The position numbers were made by a program, and so were the translations under genes. DNA of 64,000 nt from Schistocephalus solidus. Its lineage: Eukaryota; Platyhelminthes; Cestoda; Diphyllobothriidea; Diphyllobothriidae. How positions within the stretch are numbered: position 1 is the first letter of the stretch; each line of letters begins with the position of its first letter. The stretch spans positions 61,452-125,451 of the forward strand of contig WEDG01000740.1 of NCBI GenBank assembly GCA_017591395.1, in the 5' to 3' direction. Shown piece by piece: positions 23,393 to 34,213 of the stretch. The notes below the pieces were generated by a model. That model saw only the letters and a list, made by a program, of their open reading frames with translations, ran no database searches and was not told where the DNA came from.

Positions 23393-23527
23393 GATATGAT
23401 GAAAGACGTTATAGTACTCCGACATAGATACTAGCTAAAGCCCAGACACGTGTTTCGCCGAAACACGTGTCTGGGCTTTTAGCTATTATCTATGTCGGAA
23501 GTACGGCATAACGTCTTTGCCATATAA
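23391..23527. repeat. Near-perfect palindrome (about 67-bp arms)
   Basis: The centre is gtttcg-c-cgaaac at 23452-23464. The inner 21 bp of each arm are exact, around cccagacacgtg and its complement. The outer parts pair with a few mismatches and 1-bp indels out to the acgtcttt block. The transcript would form a very stable hairpin. The string gaaacacgtgtc recalls the 3' part of Penelope hammerheads, but no ctgatga core is beside it. Confidence 0.9.
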
Positions 23528-23705
23528 GATTCATACTACTTGTAGTACTACTTGTTTGTAGAATGGGCATTACGTGGTTATTCCACAGTGGTTGATTGTC
23601 TTCGACCCAAATGTTCATTGAAATTTCGGGTCTGACCCTAAAAAAGTCATGTCCGAATCACCTGAATCCATGTCCTGCACTTAATAATTTCAGAAATTAT
23701 TTACC

Positions 23706-23707
<2 letters not shown>

Positions 23708-23743
<36 letters not shown>
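23708..23743. repeat. TA microsatellite
   Basis: A 36-bp run of TA ending at caattttctgc. Confidence 0.95.
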
Positions 23744-23745
<2 letters not shown>

Positions 23746-24834
23746 ATTTTCTGCTTTCCTCGGTAATTCAGGCTTCGCGAATGATGAATTAAGCAGCTCT
23801 AAGGAACTCAAGTGTTTGGACATCCGTGGACTAGAAGCATATATCGTGGCTCAGGACTTTTACCTGTTCTGCGGTTAATCTGCCGGCAACTCGTGCAACC
23901 TAAAGACCTTATCCTTCCAAAAAACAATTCGACGTCATTTACCGAATAGACTGCCATTTCGGTCAAGAAAGGTTTTTAGTGAAACCGACAAACGGGTTTG
24001 CACGAGATTGACAGAGCACGAGTAAGCTGTGAGGTAGAAGGATAAATCCTCATTTGTAGCAACTCACGCCTATTTTTGTCAGGGAACAATTTTAAATTTG
24101 GCTGCGTGAGAATACTGGGCTACTCACATGACCGAATTGCAAGCCTTATGCTGAAATATTTGCACTCGACTGCGAAGTCAATCAAGAGACATATCGGTCT
24201 CCCAGCTGCATATCAGAAATTGCGCGACAAAAATTAATGGCGCTGATGAAGGTCATAATCGGCAGAGATAAGTTAAATAAGAAGTGAGCTGTACAGTTAT
24301 TTTTCATTGAAAATGGGCTGACGTGCGTGTTCGAAACGGTGGATGAATAATCATCTGCTCACAGCGAATGCCTTCTCGTCTACTTCCATTCAATCACCTG
24401 TGCCTCGCATATTCTCGAACTTTTGGAATGCATTCAAGCGCGAACCGCTTAAAGCATCACGTCGATGTGAATCAATTTCTCTTCGGCAATATTCGACGAA
24501 CGCTCAATTGAGTCTCCTTCATAGGTGCCAAGGCTCTAACAGTCTGTCGAGATGCCTCTCGTATAAATCGCCATTCAACACCGAGCTAGGTAGACGAACG
24601 GTCTTTCACCATGGACGCCAAATGATTTTGGTCTGAATTCAGGAAAGTCACATGCGTCTGCGCAAGTATAAATAAAACAAATTTGAAGGAATAAGCCCAA
24701 TGTTCGATGCTTCTTGGAAATGCACTAACAAAGTATTTGCACTTTAACATTTTTTTCAGTGCCAGACGCATTCGCGATTCACGTGACGCCAAATGCACAC
24801 AGAATTTGACCAGGTTGAGCAAAATCCCTTATGA
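23744..24834. other. Mid-GC segment, no gene recognised
   Basis: This segment is less AT-rich than its surroundings and begins right after a TA tract. The longest frame is 24343-24636 on the plus strand (97 codons), with no motif I know. Minus-strand frames are broken. It might be a decayed mobile element of unknown class, which is inference from composition and position only. Confidence 0.4.
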
Positions 24835-25346
24835 TCCACACTGAAGATTGGGAATGACTGGTTAATGACAGATAATAAGCAAGAATAGGGCAATAACAGT
24901 CTCCCTTATCTTCGTCGGTTGTACCTTTGATACACTTTGCTATGCGAATGGCTGCGAGGGCCCTAAAGTGAGCTCCAGGGTACAACAGCACATACATGTT
25001 CCTTAAGCAGATCGGTGATGCGCACAATATCATCATATTCCTTATCGCAACAGAGAAAACAACGAGCCTGTGCCTCATTGGTAAACTGTGCGACTCAATA
25101 AGCGAAGGTCGCGGGTTTGAATCAAAGGTTGTCAACTCTTGGGATTGCGTATAACTGGCTGATGACGGCTAAAAGGCCAGAAAAGGACATTCCGGCCTCC
25201 ATTGTATTTTTTGGTTCCACCTTAACAACATATGCGAAAAGTCGCTATGCGACAACCTGCTGGGGCTCTTTAGTGAGCTCCAGGGCACAACGGAACTTAC
25301 ATGTTCCTTATGCAGATCATTAAGCCGTACAATATATATATTACTA
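24835..25346 (+). repeat. tRNA-like tandem repeat, left block (about 1.6 units)
   Basis: The string gtgagctccaggg occurs near 24968 and 25274, and cat(g)ttccttatgcagatc-like strings follow both, giving a period of about 306 bp. The tRNA-like head is at about 25050-25130 with a diverged B box (gggtttgaatc). Orientation and period are those of the main array at 27690-34110, from which it is separated only by the Penelope-like element. Confidence 0.8.
25331..25346. repeat. Short TA tract at a Penelope 3' end
   Basis: The string acaatatatatattac marks the boundary between the tRNA-like repeat and the 3' end of the minus-strand Penelope-like element. Confidence 0.7.
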
Positions 25347-25422
25347 ACAGAAGCGAAGATGCACTTTCCTGGAGATAAATTAGAAGAAGAGTCGATCACA
25401 GGAACCCTGGTTTTATTGTCCT

Positions 25423-25452
25423 GACGTTTTAAAATCAAACAAGATTTCATCG
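25423..25452 (-). ncRNA. Degenerate hammerhead-like relic
   Basis: The minus strand reads cgatga, then aatc-ttgttt-gatt as a 4-bp stem II hairpin, then aaaacgtc. Compared with a hammerhead, CUGAUGA is altered in its first two bases and GAAAC has become AAAAC, so cleavage is unlikely. The position downstream of the Penelope coding region is as expected. Confidence 0.4.
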
Positions 25453-25989
25453 TTGGAGGTAAAACCTTTACCGTGCCTCACATTATTTATAGGTGGTAAA
25501 CATTTGGTATTACGGGATTACTAAGGTGTTTTAATTTGCGTAGAGGAGGGGCCGGGTTGTGGGTGGAGTCTCATAGTCTTTATGTGGCTTGATAAGCATG
25601 GTGGTGTTTCAGACTTGGCGATCATACTTTGCCTGTTCATTGAGTCCGTGATGGACTGGAGGATGGCGAGTGATGGCTTGTTCTCAATCTGGTCCGGAGC
25701 CGGCGTTCGCACGTAAACAGTAGTCTTCAATACCCTTATCGACTGAAGCTGCCGCCCCAGGCTATTTATCCTTGTTGCGATTGCATCTCAGTGTTTATTC
25801 GCAGCAACCGGACAATTGGTTGAGCTGGCCGAGCCGATAACTGCTCCTTCGTCGTGTCTGGGTTGTGTTACGATAGCGTGCGTGTCCGCCATGGACTCAC
25901 CTATTTTCGGATGCACGTTAGGCCCATGTTCACGTTGTCTCTTTCAATCATTAAGCCGTGTCCGGAGGGCTTGATAGGCCGTATGAAGC

Positions 25990-26285
25990 GTCACATTAAC
26001 GATTGATGGAGGTTGTTCCCGTGTGCCAATCTTCGATGGTTTCCCTTGCCACGCGGTCACTTCCCCGACCAAACATTTCAGCATTCTGGAAAGTGAAAGT
26101 GTGTCCAGAGTATGCACAATTGTCTGCCACCAAAGACAGTGGGTCCATTCTTTTAACAGCTCTCATAGGTTCTCTGACCCGGGTTTGTAGACGTTTTCAA
26201 GTTTCTCTAATGATGTTAACTGCGCAGAAATTGCATTGAACCCAGTAGATGACGTTAGTTGTTTGACCTTATTGCAGGGGGGCGT
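25990..26285 (-). pseudogene. GIY-YIG endonuclease relic of the Penelope-like element
   Basis: The minus-strand translation gives IYWVQCNFC, then INIIRET-like residues where the family has a Gly-Glu-Thr block, an internal stop, then RLQTRVREPMRAVKR. About 30 residues later comes SGHTFTFQNAEMFGRGSDRV and ETIEDWHTGTTSINR. This is the layout of the Penelope nuclease, including the Cys-x-x-Cys before the YIG strand. The glycine of the GET block is Arg here. In the family this domain nicks target DNA. This copy has at least one stop. Confidence 0.7.
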
Positions 26286-27567
26286 TCTGCCTCATAACCA
26301 GATGTGAAATGGTTGACTCCGGCCGGTGGGCGATGCCGGTCACCATCGGTCTGAGGACACGGGAAAGCACCTCCCAAACACCGCCAATGTATGGGAACGC
26401 TCACAATATCTTTGGCTTTTCGGTCGCTGGCCTTCGGCTTTGCCTGCACTGTCTGCTACGTTCGATGATGTTGCGGGGATACCCGTTGGCCATAAAGAGG
26501 CGTTGGAGGTTTGAAGTTCTGGCTTTATTTCGCCTGGCTCGCTGCAGTGTTTCAGCCCCTATGTATAGCGTTCGAACACAACTGCGTTTGTGGCATGCCG
26601 GCTGCTTGCTATGGTAGCTAAGGTTTTGGCGGGTACTGGTTTTCCTTCTTTGCACCGTCGTTTATAGGTCCCCACTGGGTCTAGGAATGGCAGCTGGTAT
26701 TTGACTTCCACCTCCATTTTAACCTGAAGTGTAGTACGTCTTCAGGCAGAATTTTAAGAGCTGGATGAGAGGTATCCCTTTTATTTTCTCGTTCGTCTCG
26801 TTGAACCTGCTCTCGAGCAGTTCGCTGACCGTTTCGACTGCCAGGCCTTGTGGGATCGAGTTGAAGTGAGAGGTGACATGGAATGACACCATCACGTCCT
26901 CTGCAGTAATTTGCACTCCCTGGAGCTGTTGCAGGTTTTGAGTTGCTGAACAGACCGTCGGGTTTTCGTCCGAGGTGAGCGACCGCAAATTGCAGAAAAA
27001 CCGTTTTGCCAGATAAAAGTTTGGTGCACCGCGCAATGATACGATTAGCCGGAGTGTGATACCAGTCTTGTGTACTTTTGGAAGTCCGTAAAACATTGCT
27101 GCGCCCGCATCTATTGGTTAAGTGGCCGGTCGTACCGACTTAGTAATGGCCTTGTTCTTTATCATGTCGGTGAGTGCCTTGTCGAGTTCGGTTACAAGTT
27201 TCTTAATTGGTTCATCGTCACATGGCAGGTACGGCTGTCGGTTCTCCAGTTAGTTATTGGCCTTCTGGATGTAGTCTGTCTTATTTATCACTACTTTGGA
27301 GCGTCCTTTGACGGCTGGCAGAATCACGATGCTGGTCTCAGCTCTCAGTGTCTTAAGAGCTCTCTTTTTCGCTCTGAAAAAGATTGCACGTGGTTTGTGC
27401 GCCATTACCAAAGAGGTAATCTGCTGCCAAATAAGGTGCTTTGTTTTGTCGGATTCCCCTGTTTGTTTGAGAATCGACTCGACAGTGGCCATAAAATTAA
27501 TCGGATCGGCGTCTGAGATGTAAAAGCAAGCTTCATGACTCAGCAGTTTCAATTGTGCAGGCAACAA
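26255..27567 (-). pseudogene. Penelope-type reverse transcriptase relic
   Basis: Residues VILPAVKGRSKVVINKTDY (27567-27250 frame) match the family's DKGRS block, with its Asp changed to Val. One stop near 27250 leads into LENRQPYLPCDDEPIKKLV. After a short stop-bearing stretch comes MFYGLPKVHKTGITLRLIVSL. Motif A, normally F-D-V-T, reads F-H-V-T: codon 26880-26878 is CAT, so the catalytic Asp is His. After KTYYTS (26740s) the frame breaks, and the region that should carry YVDD is not found. It resumes with the HKRSCVRTLY and NGYPRNII blocks (26655-26401). Antisense plus-strand frames of up to 148 codons here are shadows. Confidence 0.85.
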
Positions 27568-27689
27568 CTACTTCGTGACATATTGTGCACCAGAAATTCG
27601 TTCTATTCTTGAGATCAATGGGTTATATTTCAAAGTTTATCCGCCAGCTACACATCCCTCGTTGCTCGTACTTCTCTGGCCCGTTTATC

Positions 27690-30600
27690 AATCACCTGTT
27701 GCGTATGCCTACCTGATATCGGATACAAAGCCGGAAATGGCCAGTCCAATGTCCTTTGTCTTTGTCAGTTATGTTTTTGCCTTAAGCCTTAGCTGCCTTA
27801 CGGCTGCTGGCGGGGCTTTTGAGTTAGCCCCAAGGCCCCACGGGACGAGTGAATCCTATAACCGATCGCTGAGCACCAAACTACCATTGTTAATATTCTC
27901 GTGTCTCAGTGGGTAGAGCGTTGGACTTCTGCCCAACAAGGTTGCAAGTTTGCGACTTGGGCACCGCAGCATCTGGGGTTAAGTATTGCTCTCAGATGAC
28001 GGCTTTAAGCCAGAAATGGCCATTGCGTTCTCCTTTGCCTTTGTCTGTTAAGTTATTCTGCCTAAATCCTTAGCTGCTTTAACGCTGCTGGTAGGGCTTG
28101 AGTTTTAACTTCAAAGCACAACAGGACAAGTGAGTCCTATAACCGCAGCGCCTGGATATGGGTATGGCTGGCTGATGACGGCTTATAAGCCAGAAATGGC
28201 TATTTCAAACACCCTTGTCTTTGTCGGTTATGTTAATTTGTCTATATACTAAGCTGCCTTAAGGCTTCTGGTGGGGCTTTATAAATAGCCTCAAGGCACA
28301 ACGGAACGAGTGTCCTGTAAACTATCGGTAAGCAACCAACTACCATTTTTAATATACCCCATTTACAGTGGCAAGAAAACGAGCTGGCGGCTCAGAGGGA
28401 ATAGCTTTGGAATTCTGCCAAACAAGGTCGCGAGTTATAGCGTCCTGCGCCGCTGTGCCTGGGATTACGTGTGGCTAGCTGATGTCGGCTATTGAGCCGG
28501 AAATATCAATTACAGGCTTCTTTGTATTTCTTTCGGTTATGCTATCCTTACTATATCCTTAGCTGCCTTAAATATTCTTGCGGGTCTTGAGAGTTAACTT
28601 GAAGGCACAAAGGGACAGTGAGACATTTAACATATCGGTAAACACAGTGGGCAATGCGTTGGAGTACTGCCCAAAAATGTCGCAACTTCGAGTCTGGGGC
28701 ACCGCAGCGCCTGGGGTTGGATATGGCCAGCTGATGACTACTGCCCAACAAGGTCAAAAGTTCGCATCTGGGGCACTGAAGCGCCTGGAGTTAGGTATGT
28801 CTAGCGTATGTTGGCTATTGAGCCGGAAATGTCCATTACAGTCTCCCTTGTATTTTTTCGGTTATGATATCCTTACTTTATCCTTAGCTGCCTTACGTCT
28901 TCTAGCGGGTCTTGAGAGTGAGCTTCAAGGCACAAAGGGACGAGTGAGAAATTTAACATATCGGTTAACACTCAGCTTCCAGTGTAAATATTATCGATCA
29001 AACCTGGAGAGACAACGAGCTCGTGTTGCAGTGGGACAGAGCGTTGGAGTACTGCCCAACGAGGTCGCAACTTCAAGTCGGAGGCACCGCAGCGCTTGCG
29101 GTTTGATATGGCTAGCTGGTAACGGCTAATATTCCACAAATAGCTATTTTATTCTCTCTTGTGTTTGTCGGTTATGTTATTCTGCCTATATCCCTTCCTG
29201 TCTTACAGCTGCTGGCGGGGCTTGAGAGTAAGCCTCAAGGCAAAACCGGACGAGTGAGTTCTATAACCAATTAATCAGCGCCCAACCACCATTGTTAATA
29301 TTTCCGATCGAAACCAGCATTATAACAAGCTCGTGGTTTAGATGATAGAGCGTAGGCCTTCTGCATAACTTGGTCGCCATTTTGAGCCTCGGGCGCAGCT
29401 GTGCCTGGGGTTGGCTATGGCTAGCTTTTGTCGGCTAATAAGCAGGAAATGGCCATTCCAGTCTCCTTTGTTTTTGTCGGTTATGCTATCCTTATTATAT
29501 ACTTAGCTGCTTTATGGTTGCTGGTGGGGCTTGTGAGTTATCTCCAAGGCACAAAGGGACGAGAGAGACCTGTAACGTATCGGTAAGCACCCAGCAACCA
29601 TTTTTGAAATTCTAGATTGAAACTGGCAAGACAAGGAGCTCGTGTCGCTGTGGGCAGAGCGTTGGAGTACTGCTTAACAAGCTCGAAAACTTCAAGTGTC
29701 GGGCACCGGAGGTCCTTGGGTTGGATAGGGCTATCTGATGACGGCTAATATGCCAGAATTATCCATTCTTTTTCCCTTGCCTTGGTCAATTATGTTATTC
29801 TTCCTTTATACGGCTGCTTGCAAGGCTTGTGAGTTAGCTCCAAGGCACAACGGGACGAGTGAGTCCTTTAACCGATCGGTAAACGCCTAACTCTCATTCT
29901 TAATATAACCGTTCGAAACCGTCAAGAAAACGAGCTCGTGTTGCATTAAGTAGAGCGTTGAACTTCTGCCCAACAAGGTTGCAAGTTCGCGACTTGGGCA
30001 TCGCAGCTTCTGGGGTTAAGTATTGCTCTCAGATGACGGCTTTAAACCAGAAATGGCCATTGCGTTCTCCTATGCCTTTGTCGGTTAATTTATTCTGAAT
30101 ATATCCTTAGCTTCTTTAACGCTGCTGGTAGGGCTTGAGTGTTAAATTCAAGGCACAACGGGACAAGTGAGTCCTATAACCGATCTGATAGCGCCCAACT
30201 ATCACTGTAAATATGTCCGATCGAGCCCGGCATGTAAACGAGCTCATGGCGCAGTGTGTTGAGCGTTTGACTTCTGCTTAACAAGGTCGCGAGTTCAAAC
30301 TAAGGGCTTTACAGTGCCTTGGGTTTGTTAAAACTGGCTGATGACAGTTAATAAGCAAGAAATGTCCATTCCAGTTAACATTTTCTTTTTTGGTTTTGTT
30401 ATTCTTCCTATACCCTTTGCTGCCTTATGGCTGCTGGCGGGAGCTTAAAGAGTAAGCACCAAGGAACAACGGGACGGTTGAGTCCTGTAACCGATCAGTA
30501 AGCACCCAACTACCATTGTGAATATTTCCAAACGATACCCGCAAGAGAACAAGCTCGTGCTGCAGTGGGAAGAGCATTGTATTTCTGCCCAACAAGGTCG

Positions 30601-33600
30601 CGAGTTCAAGCCTCGGGCGTCAAAGCGTCTGGGGATGGATATGGCTAGCTGATGACTGCTAATAAGCCAGAAATGGTCATTCAATTCTTCATTGTCTTTG
30701 TTGGTTATGTCATTCTGCCTATATCCTAAGCTGCCATACGTCTGCTGGCGGGGATTGAGAGTAAGCCCCAAGACACATAGGGATGAGTGATTCCTGTAAC
30801 CAATCGATGATCGCACAAATAACATTGTTTATATTGCCGATCGAACCTGGCATGTGAACGAACTCATGGCGCAGTTGGTAGAACGATGTTCATCTGCTCA
30901 ACTGGTCGCGAGTTCGAGCCTTGGGCGCCGCAGATCTTGTGGATGGGTTTGTCTGACTCATGACGGCTAATTGGCAACAAATGGCCATTTAGGTCTCCCT
31001 TGTCTTTGCAGAAAATGAACTTTTGCTTATATCACAAGCTGCTTTGAGGCAGCTGGTGCTTATAAAGAGTGAGCCTCAAGGTACAACAGGAGGAGTGAGT
31101 CCTGTAACCGTTCGTTGGAAGCTTAACTAATTTTGTTAATATTCCCGATTGAATCAAGCCAAAAATCTTACTCGTATCACAGTGGGAAATGCGTTGGACT
31201 TCTGCCAACAAGTCGCAAGTTCGAGTCACGTGTGCGGCAGCACTTGTGGTTTGGGTATGGTTGGCTGATGACGTCTAATAATCCAGAAAGGACAATTTCA
31301 GTCTCCCCTGTCCTTGCCGATAATATCATTCTGCCTTTATAATAGCCGCTGTGTAGCAGATGGTGTTGATTTATAATTATCCTAAAGGCACAATAGGACG
31401 AGTAATTCCTGTAAAAAATCGGTGAGTGCCCATCTTTATTTGCTAAGCTTCTTAATAAAAACCGGGAAGACAACAGACTCGTAGCACAGTGGGTAGAGCG
31501 TTGGACGTCTGCCAATCAGAACAAGAGTTCGGGTCTAAGGTGGCACAGTACCTGCGGTTGGGTATACCTGTCTTACGACACGTTTTTAGCCAGAAATGTT
31601 CATAACGTTCACCGTTGTCTTCGCCAATCATATCCTTCTGCCTTTCCCACTAGCCTATCTGCGGCGGCAGCTGGTGGGGATTAAGAGTGATCTCTAAGAA
31701 ACAACAAGACAAGTGGGTCTTGAAAACGATCGGTGAGTGCCTATATACCATTGATAATATTTTTGATCGAAACTGGCCAGACAATGAACAAGAAGGTTAG
31801 GTGGAAGTGCGTTCTTCATCTGCTCTACAGGTCGTGAGTTCGGGCTTCGGGCACTGCAACACCTTTGGATGTGTATGTCTGACTTCTGACGGCTAATAAG
31901 CTAAATATTTCCATTCAAGTCACCCTTGTCATTGAGGAAAATATCATTTTGATTATATCACTAACTGCACTGCGGCAGTTGGTGAGGCTGAAGAGTGAGT
32001 CCCAAGATACAACAGAAGGAGTGAGTCCTGTAACAGTTTAATTAGCGCCAAACTGCCATTGTTAATATTTCTTATCTAAACAAGCAGATCAATGAACCCG
32101 CAGCACATGGTGTAGATCGTAGTACTGTTGCTTAACAGGTCGCGAGGCCAAACCCGTGATGCCACAGCACATATAGTTGTTTATAACTGGCTGATGACAG
32201 CTTATATGACAGAAATGGCTGTACCAGTCTTCTTTGTTCTTGAAAATAAAATCATAAATAATTTGTCACTAGCTGCAAAGCGGCAGCTGGTAAGGCTATA
32301 TAGTGATCCCCAAGGCACAACATAAGGTGCTAGTCCTGTAACCGATCGGTGAGCGCCCACATTCCATTTTTCATATTCCCGAACGAAACCGGCAATATAA
32401 TAAACAGGTAGCATAGTGGGTAGAGTTTTGGACATATGTTTTAAAGTTTGGAAGTTTTGGACTAGGGACGCAGAATCTGATGTTGGGTATGGCTGGCTGA
32501 TGACAGGTATTTAGCTAGAAATTGCCTTAACAGTCTTCATTGTCTTTGCCGATAATATCCTTCTGCATTTATCAATAGCCACGCTGTGGCAGCTTTTGGA
32601 GCTGAGGAGTTAGACCCACGGCAAAATAGGACGACTGAGTCCTGTAACCCAACAGTTAGCGCAAAACTACCTTTGTTAATATTCCTGATTTAAAGTGGCA
32701 ATACAATGGACTTGTAGCACTGTAGGTAGTGCTATAAAAATCTGCCTCGCAGGTTGCCAGATCAAACCTCTGGGGCCGCAGCACCAGGGGTTGGGCATGA
32801 CTGGCTAATGACAACTAATAAGAGAGAAATGACTATACAAGTCTCCTTTTTCCTTACCTATAATATCATTCTTCCTTTATTACTAGCCGCACTGCGTAAA
32901 CTAATGGGGCTGAAGTGTGATCCCCCAGGCACAACACGACGAGTGAGTCATGTAACCGTTCGGTGAGTTCCCATCTTCCATTGTTAATATTCTTGATGAA
33001 AACTGGCAAGATAACGAGCACGTAGCACAGTGGGTAGAGTGTGAGACATCTGCTCAACATGTTGTGCGTTCGGTCCTCGTGTAACGCAGTAAATGTTGAC
33101 GTATTTTTTGGCTGATGACAGGTATTTAGCCAGAAATGGTCATAACAGTCTCCGTTGTCTCTGCCGATTATATCGTTGTGTCTCATTCACTAGCCACGCT
33201 GTGGCAGCTTGATGGAATATAGAGTGATTCGCAATTCACAACAAGAGGAGTGAGTACTGTAACCGATCCGTAAACGCTTATTGTACGTTGTTAATATTTC
33301 CGATCGAAACCAGCAGAAAACGAACTTGCAGCACAGTAGGTAGAGTGATGGACCTCTGCCCAACAAGTCAAGACATCGGACTTCGGGCCCCACATACCTG
33401 CCCAACATATCACGAGTTTGGGCCTCGGGCGCCGCAGCACCTGAATTGAGGTATGACTGGCTGATGACAGCAATTTAAACAAAAACCATACCAGTCTCCG
33501 TAGTCTTTGCCGATGATATCATTCAGCTTTTTATCACTAGCCTATCTACGGCAGCTGGTGAGGCTAAAGAGAGATCCTCAAGGCACAATAGTATGAGTGA

Positions 33601-34110
33601 GTCCTGTGACCGATCGGTGAGCGCTAATCAATCGTTGTTAATATTTCCGATCGAAACCATTAAGACAAAGGAACTCGTAGCACAGTGGGTAAAGCTATGT
33701 TCATCTGAACAACAGGTCAAGAGTTTAAGCCTTGCGCGCCGCCGAGCCTAGTGTTGTTAATGGATGGCTGATGACGGATATGAAGCCATATATGAGCATA
33801 CCAGTCTTCGGTGTCTTTGACTATATTATCATTCTGCTAATATCCCTAGCCGCTCTATTACGTATTTGGTGCTGGAGAATGAGCCCAAATGCACAACAAG
33901 ATGAGAAAGTCCTGTAACCAAACGGTGAGCACCGAACTACCATTGTAAATATGGCCAACCAAAACCGGCAAAACTATAAACTTGTAGCTGAGAAGGTAGT
34001 GCGTTGGACCTTAGCGCAACAGGTCGCGAGTTCGGTTTGGCTGGCTGATGACGGCTTATTATCCAGAAATAGCAATTTAGGTCTCCGTTGTCATTTCCGG
34101 TATGATAATT
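27690..34110 (+). repeat. Tandem array of ~308-bp tRNA-like units (about 20 units)
   Basis: Anticodon-arm anchors (tagagcg or its variants) lie at 27914, 28402, 28653, 29037, 29346, 29655, 29951, 30259, 30570, 30879, 31187, 31494, 31805, 32113, 32421, 32727, 33035, 33341, 33690 and 33997. Spacing is mostly 306-311 bp. A partial head lies at about 28740. A typical head has an A-box-like tggcgcagtggg, then gcgttggacttctgcccaac, then a B-box-like agttcgagcct, closest in my reading to tRNA-Arg(TCT). The body is unrelated to tRNA. All units have the same orientation. The longest frames here (28578-29129, 183 codons; 30445-30825) simply read through units and are not genes. Confidence 0.9.

Positions 34111-34114
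<4 letters not shown>

Positions 34115-34166
<52 letters not shown>
34115..34166. repeat. TA microsatellite (about 52 bp)
   Basis: A pure alternating run that ends the tRNA-like array on its right side. Confidence 0.95.
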
Positions 34167-34169
<3 letters not shown>

Positions 34170-34213
34170 GAATTTACGCAAAAATATTATTTTCAACAGT
34201 TATGTAACTGGTG

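Larger units (their letters stand above)
25350..27590 (-). mobile_element. Penelope-like retroelement, inactive
   Basis: In order on the minus strand, the element has the N-terminal RT block (27567-27250), the RT fingers/palm start with YGLPKVHK (27096-26719), a connector (26655-26255), a GIY-YIG nuclease relic (about 26280-25990), a 3' region and a degenerate hammerhead-like motif (25423-25452). The order RT then GIY-YIG is diagnostic for Penelope-like elements. It interrupts a tRNA-like tandem array. The palm region that should hold YVDD is largely deleted and motif A is mutated, so it is dead. The 5' boundary is uncertain by about 100 bp. Confidence 0.85.

Noticed and set aside
23099..23425. 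108-codon minus-strand frame
   Set aside because: It contains a translated TA microsatellite, with no homology and no splice context.
24343..24636. 97-codon plus-strand frame as a coding exon
   Set aside because: No recognisable motif, and neighbouring frames on both strands are broken. Composition alone is not enough.
27070..27516. 148-codon plus-strand frame
   Set aside because: It is antisense to the Penelope RT, whose minus-strand translation gives recognised motifs.
27901..27975. Functional tRNA genes in the tandem array
   Set aside because: A- and B-box-like strings are present, but acceptor-stem pairing is missing, the anticodon loop is irregular and the heads continue into a 230-bp body. 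These are tRNA-derived repeats.
28578..29129. 183-codon plus-strand frame, the longest in the window
   Set aside because: It reads straight through tRNA-like tandem units. The reading is different in each neighbouring unit and no domain is recognisable.
30445..30825. 126-codon minus-strand frame
   Set aside because: It is antisense to array units and not conserved between units.
27690..34110. CRISPR-like array
   Set aside because: The period is about 308 bp with diverged, near-full-length repeats and no unique spacers. The genome is eukaryotic.
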